Origin: Pseudomonadota bacterium
GTDB lineage: Bacteria; Pseudomonadota; Alphaproteobacteria; Rhizobiales; Hyphomicrobiaceae
Direction of reading: 5' to 3'
Assembly: GCA_023428365.1 (NCBI GenBank)
Contig: JAEYYQ010000253.1
Coordinates: forward strand, 1-5,638
Length of the DNA: 5,638 nt
Shown: positions 1 through 5,595 of the stretch, piece by piece
Position numbering within the stretch: the first letter of the stretch is position 1
Layout: every line of letters starts with the position of its first letter
Made by a program: the position numbers and the translations under genes
The notes under the pieces: generated by a model
The model's database searches: none
What the model was told of the DNA's origin: nothing
What the model saw: only the letters and a program-made list of their open reading frames with translations

Positions 1-30
1 GCCCTGGAAGATCTCCAGGCGTTGGCATGA
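1..30 (+). CDS. C-terminal tail of an upstream gene (partial, unidentified)
   Basis: Reading from base 1 gives the nine residues ALEDLQALA followed by TGA at 28-30. The other two forward frames run past this point but end in less protein-like sequence. A small hairpin with a short T run begins four bases after the stop, as expected at the end of a gene. Too little is visible to name the product. The tail is helix-like and could also be chance. Confidence 0.4.
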   Translation, partial: ALEDLQALA

Positions 31-33
31 TTC

Positions 34-54
34 CGAGCCAGGGGCTCGACTTTT
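34..54 (+). terminator. Possible intrinsic terminator of the upstream gene
   Basis: CGAGCC (34-39) and GGCTCG (43-48) form a perfect 6-bp stem with a three-base loop, followed after two bases by TTTT at 51-54. It sits just after the apparent upstream stop codon and just before the nifU promoter. The stem and T tract are both short, so termination may be weak. Confidence 0.45.
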
Positions 55-81
55 GATCGCCCCATAGCTAAATAGTAGAAT
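53..81 (+). promoter_or_regulatory. Sigma-70-type promoter of nifU
   Basis: TTGATC (53-58) matches the -35 consensus at four of six bases and TAGAAT (76-81) matches the -10 consensus at five of six, with an ideal 17-bp spacer. Predicted transcription would start near 88-90, leaving a leader of about 50 bases before the nifU start. The -10 lies inside a dyad-symmetric element, which points to repressor control. Inferred from sequence alone. Confidence 0.6.
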
Positions 82-90
82 AATTCTAAA
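74..90. promoter_or_regulatory. Iron-box-like dyad (Irr/ICE- or Fur-type) over the nifU -10
   Basis: TAGAAT-A-ATTCTA (76-88) is a perfect inverted repeat with 6-bp arms. The 17-base stretch 74-90 matches the rhizobial iron control element TTTAGAANNNTTCTAAA at 12 of its 14 fixed positions, failing only at the first two. The 6-1-6 layout also resembles a degenerate Fur box. It overlaps the -10 hexamer, so binding should repress. An iron-responsive regulator on an Fe-S assembly gene makes sense, but which protein binds is open: Irr is known from Rhizobiales and Rhodobacterales, and the host may not belong to either. Confidence 0.5.
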
Positions 91-91
91 C

Positions 92-111
92 CGCAGACGC
101 GAGCGTCTGCG
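92..111 (+). other. Strong hairpin in the nifU leader
   Basis: CGCAGACG (92-99) and CGTCTGCG (104-111) form a perfect 8-bp GC-rich stem closed by the tetraloop CGAG. It would lie at the very 5' end of the nifU transcript if the predicted promoter is right, 16 bases before the Shine-Dalgarno sequence. There is no T run after it, so it is not an intrinsic terminator; an mRNA-stabilising 5' stem or a regulatory site is more likely. Confidence 0.5.
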
Positions 112-139
112 AAGCCCCTTGGGCGCTAAGGAGCGAACC

Positions 140-694
140 ATGTTCATTCAGACCGAACCGACACCCAATCCTGCAACGTTGAAGTTCATCCCGGGCCCTT
201 CGGTTCTGGGAGACGGGACGGCCGATTACCGTTCCCCTGACGAGGCCAGCGATTCCCCGCTGGCCGCGCGGCTGTTCGAGGTCGACGGCGTCAAGGGCGT
301 CTTCCTGGGATCGGATTTCATCTCCGTCACCAAGGATGACTCCGAGTGGCAGCACGTGAAGCCCGCAATTCTCGGGGCGATCATGGAGCATTTCATGTCG
401 GGGTCGCCGGTACGCGAGACCGAGAGCGCGAATGACGTCGCAGGCGGCAATTACGACCCGAAGGACGAGGAGACCGTCCTCACCATCAAGGAGCTGCTGG
501 ATACCCGCGTGCGCCCGGCCGTAGCCCAGGATGGCGGCGATATCACCTTCCATGGCTTCCGGGATGGCGTGGTGTTCCTGCATATGCGCGGCGCGTGTGC
601 TGGCTGCCCGAGTTCCACGGCAACGCTGCGCCACGGCATCGAGAACCTGCTGAGGCACTTCTGCCCCGACGTGCAGGAAGTGCAGGCGGTCTGA
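140..694 (+). CDS. nifU: NifU/Nfu family Fe-S cluster carrier protein
   Basis: A 184-residue cytoplasmic Nfu protein that carries assembled Fe-S clusters to target enzymes. The N-terminal Nfu domain (about residues 1-88) opens with the typical [15 protein letters not shown] and is followed by an acidic linker. The C-terminal NifU domain (about 110-184) holds the cluster-binding pair Cys153 and Cys156 in GACAGCPSS, and the conserved VAQDGGDI at 128-135. The ATG at 140 is preferred over the TTG at 119 because AAGGAG (128-133) lies six bases upstream and the family starts at MFIQ. It has its own promoter with an iron-box-like dyad. The 184-residue length is normal for alphaproteobacteria. All key residues are present. 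In this class nifU is a stand-alone Fe-S carrier gene and not a nitrogenase-specific scaffold. Confidence 0.95.
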   Translation: MFIQTEPTPNPATLKFIPGPSVLGDGTADYRSPDEASDSPLAARLFEVDGVKGVFLGSDFISVTKDDSEWQHVKPAILGAIMEHFMSGSPVRETESANDVAGGNYDPKDEETVLTIKELLDTRVRPAVAQDGGDITFHGFRDGVVFLHMRGACAGCPSSTATLRHGIENLLRHFCPDVQEVQAV

Positions 695-792
695 GAAATT
701 CGACCCGGACGTTCGCTCGACTTGCGGACGTCCGATCCAGCCATCAATCTGCGCTGAACATGTCGCGGGGGTTCGGGAGTTCACAACACATT

Positions 793-1383
793 ATGTCCAA
801 CCCGCTGGACTCCGCCGCACTCGATCAGCTCTTCCGCGACGCCCGAACTCATAACGCGTTCCAACCTCGCGAAGTCCCCGACAGCCTGCTGCGCGCGTTG
901 GTCGATCTCATGAAAATGGGGCCGACGACCGCCAATTCGTCCCCCGCGCGGATCGTGTTCGTGAAGTCGCCCGAGGCCAAGCAGCGTCTGAAGCCGCATT
1001 TGTCGGACGGCAACCGCAAGAAGACGATGGCCGCACCGGTCACGGCCATCATCGCCTACGACCTCACATTCTACGAGCATCTGGGCAAGCTGTTCCCACA
1101 CGAGCCGGACGCCCCCTCCTGGTTTAAGGGCAAGCCCGATATCGCGACCACGGCGTTGCGTAACGGGTCGCTTCAGGGGGCCTATCTGATCCTCGCTGCC
1201 CGTGCGCTCGGCCTCGATGCCGGTCCAATGTCGGGGTTCAATAACGCTGGCGTCGACCGCGAGTTCTTCGCAGGCACCGACGTGAAATCGAACTTTCTCT
1301 GTAATCTGGGTTATGGCGACCCGAAGGGTTTGTTCCCGCGCTCGCCCCGTTTCACCTTCGACGAGATGGCGAAGATTCTCTAG
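793..1383 (+). CDS. RutE/HadB-type nitroreductase family protein, probable malonic semialdehyde reductase
   Basis: A 196-residue FMN-dependent flavoprotein, the same length as E. coli RutE, which reduces malonic semialdehyde to 3-hydroxypropionate with NAD(P)H. Seen here: RTHNAF (18-23), the FMN-contacting [11 protein letters not shown] (43-53), and NLGYGDPKG (171-179) near the C terminus, all typical of this subgroup. The ATG at 793 gives the family's usual N terminus; GGGAG (775-779) is 13 bases upstream, rather far. An in-frame ATG at 760 would add 11 residues but has no ribosome binding site. It follows nifU after 98 bp and may be co-transcribed. No other pyrimidine-degradation (rut) gene is nearby, so the physiological substrate is uncertain; detoxification of another aldehyde or nitro compound is possible. 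Confidence 0.88.
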   Translation: MSNPLDSAALDQLFRDARTHNAFQPREVPDSLLRALVDLMKMGPTTANSSPARIVFVKSPEAKQRLKPHLSDGNRKKTMAAPVTAIIAYDLTFYEHLGKLFPHEPDAPSWFKGKPDIATTALRNGSLQGAYLILAARALGLDAGPMSGFNNAGVDREFFAGTDVKSNFLCNLGYGDPKGLFPRSPRFTFDEMAKIL

Positions 1384-1398
1384 GCGGTCCGGTCGCGC

Positions 1399-2640
1399 TC
1401 AGGACCACGGCGGAAACGGATCCGTGAGGTTCGACTGTGCCCCCGAGCCTACGCGCTCCTCAGGCATGAGGCACGCATTCAGGCTGGCGGTCATGCCGTC
1501 CTGATCCATCGATGTGCTGCCGATAAAAACCAGCTCCTGGCGGCGATCACCCCAGGACGGGTGCCATCCGCGTTTGATCCGCGCGATCATGGCCGGATCG
1601 TCGGGCCAATGCTTTTGGGGCACCGCCGCCCACCAGTATCCGGCCGCCTGGGTTTGGATCAGAGCGCCGGCATGACTGAGCTCCCCCACCCACTGTGGCC
1701 GTGAGGCGAGCCAGAAGAAGCCCTTGGCGCGCACCACATTGGGCCAGGGATTGTTGATGAAGGCGTGCAGTTTCGCGGGATCGAACGGCGCGCGGGCCCG
1801 ATAGACGAAGCTCGTGATGCCGTACTCTTCCGTCTCCGGAACATGATCCTTGAAGCCGTTCAGTTCCTTGAACCAGGTCGGATGCTTGTGTGCGGCTTCG
1901 AAGCTGAACAATCCGGTATCCAGGATCGCATCGAGCGGAACGCGGCCTTCTGTTGTCTCAATGAGGCGGGCATCGGCGTTGAGCGCACGGATGATCAACC
2001 GCGCCGCGTCGCGTTGTTCCGGGGTAGCGAGGTCGATCTTGTTGAGGATGACGACATCGGCGAACTCGATCTGTTCGACCAGTAGTCCGACGAGCGATCG
2101 GACATCCTCCTCACCCAATGACTGGCCGCGATCACCCAGAAAATCTTCCGAGCTATAGTCCTTGAGCAGATTGGCGGCATCGACGACCGTGACCATCGTA
2201 TCCAGCCGGGCGACATCGGACAGGCTCTCTCCGCTATCGTCACGAAACTCGAACGTCGAGGCCACCGGCAGCGGTTCCGATATTCCGCTCGACTCGATCA
2301 GCAGGTAGTCGAACCGCCTCTCCGCCCCCAGCCGTCGGACTTCCTTCAGCAGGTCATCGCGCAGCGTGCAGCAGATGCAGCCGTTGGACATCTCCACGAG
2401 CGTCTCTTCGGTACGCGAGAGGTTGGCACCGCTATCGCGGATGAGGTCGGCATCGATGTTCACCTCGCTCATGTCATTGACGATCACCGCGACCTTGAGG
2501 CCCTGACGATTGTTGAGGACGTGATTGAGCAGCGTGGTTTTCCCAGCTCCGAGGAAGCCCGACAGCACGGTGACCGGCAGCCTGGTATCCGTCTTGCTCC
2601 CGGCAGCGCCGGATAGGTGATCTCTGAGTTGGGCGTCCAT
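1399..2640 (-). CDS. zigA: ZigA-type zinc metallochaperone GTPase (COG0523/CobW family)
   Basis: A 413-residue cytoplasmic G3E GTPase thought to deliver zinc to client proteins when zinc is scarce. Seen in order: Walker [10 protein letters not shown] (28-36), the metal-binding CxCC motif Cys88-x-Cys90-Cys91 within [12 protein letters not shown], the Walker B-like region [11 protein letters not shown] (113-123), the guanine-specificity motif NKID (200-203), and a CobW C-terminal domain (about 280-400) ending [16 protein letters not shown]. The ATG at 2640 is chosen over the TTG at 2664 because GGAGA lies seven bases upstream (2648-2652); the TTG would also fall close to the promoter. A Zur operator covers the promoter, which supports the zinc role over cobalamin or nitrile hydratase roles. 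The gene converges on the nitroreductase with only 15 bp between stops, and diverges from tsaB. The client protein is unknown. Confidence 0.92.
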   Translation of the reverse strand: MDAQLRDHLSGAAGSKTDTRLPVTVLSGFLGAGKTTLLNHVLNNRQGLKVAVIVNDMSEVNIDADLIRDSGANLSRTEETLVEMSNGCICCTLRDDLLKEVRRLGAERRFDYLLIESSGISEPLPVASTFEFRDDSGESLSDVARLDTMVTVVDAANLLKDYSSEDFLGDRGQSLGEEDVRSLVGLLVEQIEFADVVILNKIDLATPEQRDAARLIIRALNADARLIETTEGRVPLDAILDTGLFSFEAAHKHPTWFKELNGFKDHVPETEEYGITSFVYRARAPFDPAKLHAFINNPWPNVVRAKGFFWLASRPQWVGELSHAGALIQTQAAGYWWAAVPQKHWPDDPAMIARIKRGWHPSWGDRRQELVFIGSTSMDQDGMTASLNACLMPEERVGSGAQSNLTDPFPPWS

Positions 2641-2666
2641 GAACGTGTCTCCGTGCTGTTTCAATA

Positions 2667-2696
2667 ATTGTTACGTTATAACATTTCTTAAATCAA
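2667..2696 (-). promoter_or_regulatory. Promoter of zigA
   Basis: On the minus strand TTGATT (2696-2691) matches the -35 consensus at four of six and AACAAT (2672-2667) matches the -10 at four of six, with an 18-bp spacer. Transcription would begin near 2660, about 20 bases before the ATG at 2640. The Zur-type palindrome fills the spacer and touches the -10, which is a standard repression layout. Confidence 0.5.
2670..2687. promoter_or_regulatory. Zur box controlling zigA
   Basis: Read on the minus strand the site is GAAATGTTATAACGTAAC, with a perfect GTTATAAC palindrome at its centre (2675-2682). One half, GAAATGTTATAAC, is identical to the proteobacterial Zur consensus half-site as I know it; the other half is degenerate. 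Its position in the zigA promoter predicts repression by zinc-loaded Zur and induction on zinc starvation. No zur gene is in the window. The Fur-family gene at 4004 looks like Fur/Mur, not Zur. Confidence 0.8.
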
Positions 2697-2786
2697 CCGC
2701 GAGCATGGCGACCACCCACATTGAGGCGCGCGTTGCTACGTCCGGCCGCTGGAATGTCCCGGTCATCGCGGCTATAGGCTGACGCG

Positions 2787-3482
2787 ATGAACATCCTGGC
2801 TTTCGATACGTGCCTTGGCGCCTGTTCGGCGGCTGTCCTGCTAGATGAGCAGGCGGGCGAACCGCGCTGCGCCTGGCGTCATGAGCGGATGGCGACCGGT
2901 CACGCCGAGCGTCTGATGCCGATGATCGATGAGGTGCTTCGCGAAGCCGGCCGAACCGTGGGCAGTCTCGATGCCATTGCGGTGACGGAAGGTCCGGGAA
3001 CGTTCACCGGCATTCGCGTCGGCGTCGCGGCCGCGCGCGGGTTTGCGCTCGCTACGGGGCTGCCGATCCGCGCGACGACCTGCCTGCATGTCATGGCGCA
3101 TCAAGCGATTGCCGAACTGGGCGAGTTTGGAGACCGGAAGCTGGTCGTGTGCATGGATGGGCGCGCCGGGCAGGCCTGGGTCCAGACGTTCGACGGCCGC
3201 AGCGGCGATGCGGTATCGGCAGCCGGATTGATGGCGCCGGCTGAGGCAGCGGCCGATATGCCCGATGACGTCGTGTGCATCGGCTCCGCCGGTGCTGCAC
3301 TCGCTGCAGTTCTGAAGGAATCCGGCGGTCGAGCAGAGGCGCTGCTCCCCGATCTGCAACCCGACGCGCGCATGCTGGCGCTTCTGGCTCCGACACTTGA
3401 GGTGCGTAAGCCCTTGCTGCCGCTCTATCTGCGCGCGCCGGATGCGAAGCCGCAGATCGGCAAATCGTTGCCACGCGCATGA
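2787..3482 (+). CDS. tsaB: tRNA t6A biosynthesis protein TsaB
   Basis: A 231-residue cytoplasmic ASKHA-fold protein that partners TsaD (and TsaE) to transfer threonylcarbamoyl to A37 of ANN-decoding tRNAs. Diagnostic features are the N-terminal MNILAFDTCLGACSAAVL, HAERLMPMID (39-48), and EGPGTFTGIRVGVAAARG (68-85), the core TsaB/YeaZ signature. The length is normal for the family. The ATG at 2787 starts exactly at the conserved N terminus, but there is no good Shine-Dalgarno. TATAGG at 2773-2778 lies only nine bases upstream and could be the -10 of a leaderless transcript, though I see no convincing -35. The gene diverges from zigA across a 146-bp region. Its stop overlaps the rimI start by four bases (ATGA), which indicates translational coupling. 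Confidence 0.95.
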   Translation: MNILAFDTCLGACSAAVLLDEQAGEPRCAWRHERMATGHAERLMPMIDEVLREAGRTVGSLDAIAVTEGPGTFTGIRVGVAAARGFALATGLPIRATTCLHVMAHQAIAELGEFGDRKLVVCMDGRAGQAWVQTFDGRSGDAVSAAGLMAPAEAAADMPDDVVCIGSAGAALAAVLKESGGRAEALLPDLQPDARMLALLAPTLEVRKPLLPLYLRAPDAKPQIGKSLPRA

Positions 3483-3958
3483 CGCAGGCAGCCGATCCGA
3501 GCCTCGTCATTGTCTCAGCCGGTCTGAAAGTGGCCGCTGATCTCGCTGAACTGCACCGGCAAATCTTCGATCCCGCATGGGATGAGGCCAGCATGACCGC
3601 GATGCTGCAGCACGCAGGATCCATCGCATGCCTAGCAATGGCGGGTGAAGCAGACACAAAGGTCGGATTTGCGATGGGCCGGGTCGTGGCGGACGAGGCC
3701 GAAATCCTGACCATCGGGACCCTGGCCGAATGGCGCCGCCGGGGCGTCGCGGCGCGTCTGGTCGACGAGCTGTCGCGCCTCGCTGCACAAGGCTGAGCGG
3801 AGCGTTTGTTTCTTGAGGTCGCCGCCGATAATGACGCGGCCCAGGCGCTTTATCTAAAGCATGGCTTTACGCGCGCCGGGGTGCGTCGCGGCTATTATGA
3901 AAGATTCGGTGGGAGCCTCGTTGACGCAGCTATCCTGGTCAAACGTCTTGGCCCGTGA
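3479..3958 (+). pseudogene. rimI: RimI-type ribosomal protein alanine N-acetyltransferase, interrupted by an in-frame TGA
   Basis: A GNAT-family enzyme that, when intact, acetylates the N-terminal alanine of ribosomal protein S18. The frame starts at the ATG overlapping the tsaB stop, runs 105 codons to TGA at 3794-3796, then continues in the same frame for another 53 codons to TGA at 3956-3958. Before the stop are EAEILTIGTL (73-82) and the acetyl-CoA-binding WRRRGVAARL (85-94). After it are AERLFLEVAADNDAAQALYLKHGF and RRGYYERFGG, the family's second half with the conserved Glu of LEV. The total of 159 codons matches RimI. Compared with E. coli RimI as I remember it, the TGA falls where a glycine stands, so one change from GGA would explain it. 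The truncated product would lack half the fold and is probably inactive. A sequencing error or read-through remains possible; reinitiation at the TTG at 3806 is unlikely. Confidence 0.85.
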
Positions 3959-4003
3959 TCGGCGTGGGTGGACGGACCGGGCGAAGCGCCATTATATGCC
4001 GTC

Positions 4004-4474
4004 ATGACGAGCAAGGACGAAAATAGCGCTCGCCGGAAAGGCAGTCCGAAAGCGGGCGAAAGCCGCATCGAGCGGATGTGTGCGGATCACGGTCTGCGCA
4101 TGACCGGCCAGCGGCGGATCATCGCCCGCGTGCTATCCGACGCGGAAGACCACCCGGATGTCGTCGAGGTGTTTCGGCGGGCCAATAGCATCGATCCGCG
4201 GATTTCGATGTCGACCGTCTATCGGACGCTTAAGTTGTTCGAGGATAAAGGAATTTTGGAACGTCGTGAGTTCGGCGCCGGTCGCCGCCGCTACGAGGAA
4301 GCAACCCGTGAGCATCACGACCACCTGATTGACGTTGAAACCGGGCGAGTGATCGAGTTCCGCAATGAGGAAATCGAGAAGCTGCAGGAGCGTGTGGCGC
4401 GGGAGCTTGGCTTCGAATTGGTCGGGCATCGGCTGGAGCTGCACGGTGTGCCGTTGCGACAGAAGAGATCCTGA
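4004..4474 (+). CDS. fur: Fur/Mur family metal-responsive transcriptional regulator
   Basis: A 156-residue DNA-binding repressor that uses Fe2+ (Fur) or, in many alphaproteobacteria, Mn2+ (Mur) as corepressor. The winged-helix domain spans about residues 20-100, with LRMTGQRRIIARVL (31-44) and the recognition helix around STVYRTLKLFEDKGILER (70-87). The dimerisation domain holds HHDHLIDVETGRVIEF (104-119), with His105, His107, Glu118 and His142 as likely metal ligands, and ends in HRLELHGVPL. There are no CxxC pairs for a structural zinc, as usual in this clade, and no sign of Irr's heme motif. The ATG at 4004 is preferred; a GTG at 3968 would add 12 unconserved residues. Neither start has a strong ribosome binding site. 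It starts 45 bp after the rimI frame and was probably co-transcribed with tsaB-rimI. Fe versus Mn cannot be decided here. Confidence 0.92.
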   Translation: MTSKDENSARRKGSPKAGESRIERMCADHGLRMTGQRRIIARVLSDAEDHPDVVEVFRRANSIDPRISMSTVYRTLKLFEDKGILERREFGAGRRRYEEATREHHDHLIDVETGRVIEFRNEEIEKLQERVARELGFELVGHRLELHGVPLRQKRS

Positions 4475-4513
4475 GACCGGATCGCAGCGATCGAGATCGG
4501 ATTGATCCAGACC

Positions 4514-5401
4514 ATGGCCTCCGGTCCTTCCGAACTTCGAGTGAAACACCGCCCTGGTGCGCTGAGGGCCACGGCGGTGCTGTCCGCGTTCATGGCGCTC
4601 ACTTGTCCGCTGATGCCGGTGCAGGCGCTGCTCCTGAAGGTATCGCCCCGTTCCGCCCGCCGCTTTCCGCATTGGTATCATCGCAAGGTGTGCCGGTTGC
4701 TCGGCATCCGCCTCCACATCGAAGGCAAGATCGCCAGCGATACGCCGGTCCTGGTCATCGCGAATCATACGTCCTGGCTGGATATTCCTGTCCTGTCGGC
4801 GGTCGCGCCGCTGTCGTTCGTGGCCAAGAAGGAGGTTGGCACGTGGCCGTTCGTGTCCTCCCTCGCCCGGCTTCAGCGGACGGTGTTCGTGGATCGCAAC
4901 AAGCGGGCGTCAGTGGGCGATACCGCAGGGGAAATCACGCAACGTCTCCGAACGGGCGACACGGTCGTGCTGTTTGCGGAGGGCACATCCAGCGACGGCA
5001 ACCGCGTCCTGCCGTTCAAGACGTCGCTGTTTGCGGCCGCAAAGCCGTCGCGAGTGGACGCTGATGGTGATCCCGGCACCTGCGTCCAGACACTGGCGAT
5101 CGTTTACACGCACCTTCACGGTGTACCGCTGAGGCGCGCCGATAGGCCGCTGGTTGGCTGGTACGGCGATATGGAGATGGGAAGCCATGCCTGGGAACTT
5201 CTGAAGGCCGGCCCGCTCGATGTACGCATCCGTATCGGTGAGCCGGTACCAATTTCCCGGTTTACAGATCGCAAGGACCTCGCCCGCTATAGTGAAGCCG
5301 AAGTGCGGCAGGCGGTGACGGGGCTGTTGCGTGGTGATGCGACCGTTTCCGCCGAACTAGCCGCGAACCCAGACTTGTCTGAGAAACCACTACAACAATA
5401 A
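4514..5401 (+). CDS. Lysophospholipid acyltransferase (PlsC/OlsA family)
   Basis: A 295-residue inner-membrane acyltransferase that adds an acyl chain to a lysolipid: lysophosphatidic acid in the PlsC case, lyso-ornithine lipid in the OlsA case. A hydrophobic segment at about 19-41 probably anchors the N terminus. Catalytic block I is NHTSWLD (84-90) with the His85-x4-Asp90 pair, followed by FVAKKEVGTWPF (102-113), block II FVDRNKR (125-131), block III FAEGTSSDGNR (154-164) with Glu156-Gly157, and block IV VLPFKTSLF (165-173). Block III reads FAEGTSSDGN in place of the classical FPEGTRS, which resembles the OlsA-like branch. The ATG at 4514 is chosen; a TTG at 4502 is possible and no clear Shine-Dalgarno is seen. 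It lies 39 bp after fur in the same direction, an arrangement common beside miaB. Confidence 0.9.
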   Translation: MASGPSELRVKHRPGALRATAVLSAFMALTCPLMPVQALLLKVSPRSARRFPHWYHRKVCRLLGIRLHIEGKIASDTPVLVIANHTSWLDIPVLSAVAPLSFVAKKEVGTWPFVSSLARLQRTVFVDRNKRASVGDTAGEITQRLRTGDTVVLFAEGTSSDGNRVLPFKTSLFAAAKPSRVDADGDPGTCVQTLAIVYTHLHGVPLRRADRPLVGWYGDMEMGSHAWELLKAGPLDVRIRIGEPVPISRFTDRKDLARYSEAEVRQAVTGLLRGDATVSAELAANPDLSEKPLQQ

Positions 5402-5595
5402 AAGCGCTCGGCTCCTCTCGACGGGCAACACACGAGCGATTAAACATTCCTGTCATATATTGCTGCGTTGCAGCACATCCGTGGACTGCGACCTATCGTC
5501 GAGGGAACCTAAGCCGTAGCTTGGCCGTCTTTATGGTGCACTGCGAACAAGTTGGTCGGATATCCGTCCGTCTTGTGATGGAACGAGGTTAACGC
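5402..5595 (+). other. Intergenic region before miaB with several palindromes
   Basis: The 194 bp between the acyltransferase and miaB hold no convincing gene. Three symmetric elements are visible: TGCTGC-GTT-GCAGCA at 5461-5475, a short CTAAGC/GCTTGG stem at 5509-5524, and a near-perfect 16-base palindrome at 5554-5569 centred on CGGATATCCG. A 19-codon ORF (ATG 5533 to TAA 5592) ends three bases before the miaB start but has no ribosome binding site. I see no strong -35/-10 pair, although miaB probably has its own promoter here. Confidence 0.4.
5461..5475. promoter_or_regulatory. Perfect inverted repeat TGCTGC-N3-GCAGCA
   Basis: Six-base arms (5461-5466 and 5470-5475) flank the spacer GTT. 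There is no T tract after it on either strand, so it is not an intrinsic terminator. The CTGC-N3-GCAG layout resembles sites bound by alphaproteobacterial PhaR, the polyhydroxyalkanoate regulator, but that link is only by resemblance and no PHA gene is present in the window. Confidence 0.3.

Noticed and set aside
725..734. CGGACGTCCG palindrome in the nifU-nitroreductase gap
   Set aside because: A 10-bp palindrome of GC-rich sequence is common by chance here; a related CGGACG at 706-711 does not form a clear operator or promoter.
86..784. Long minus-strand open frame across nifU
   Set aside because: It is antisense to a well-conserved gene, has no recognisable domain, and is expected in GC-rich DNA.
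1386..1406. GGTCC/GGACC inverted repeat between the convergent nitroreductase and zigA stops
   Set aside because: Only 5-bp arms, an 11-base loop and no T run on either strand; too weak to call a bidirectional terminator.
2841..3359. Minus-strand open frame opposite tsaB
   Set aside because: Antisense shadow of a clearly identified TsaB; no family resemblance.
3794..3830. Selenocysteine recoding of the rimI TGA
   Set aside because: No convincing SECIS hairpin follows the TGA, only a 4-bp GCGG/CCGC pairing, and RimI has no known selenoprotein form; the position fits a glycine.
3968..4006. GTG at 3968 as the fur start
   Set aside because: Adds 12 residues with no family likeness and no Shine-Dalgarno; ATG 4004 gives the usual length.
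4603..5064. Open frame of about 150 codons inside the acyltransferase in another frame
   Set aside because: Low-complexity Ala/Arg/Gly-rich shadow of the real gene with no motif or ribosome binding site.
5405..5438. CGCTCG/CGAGCG repeat after the acyltransferase as a terminator
   Set aside because: The loop is 22 bases and no T tract follows; stem is unlikely to form quickly enough.
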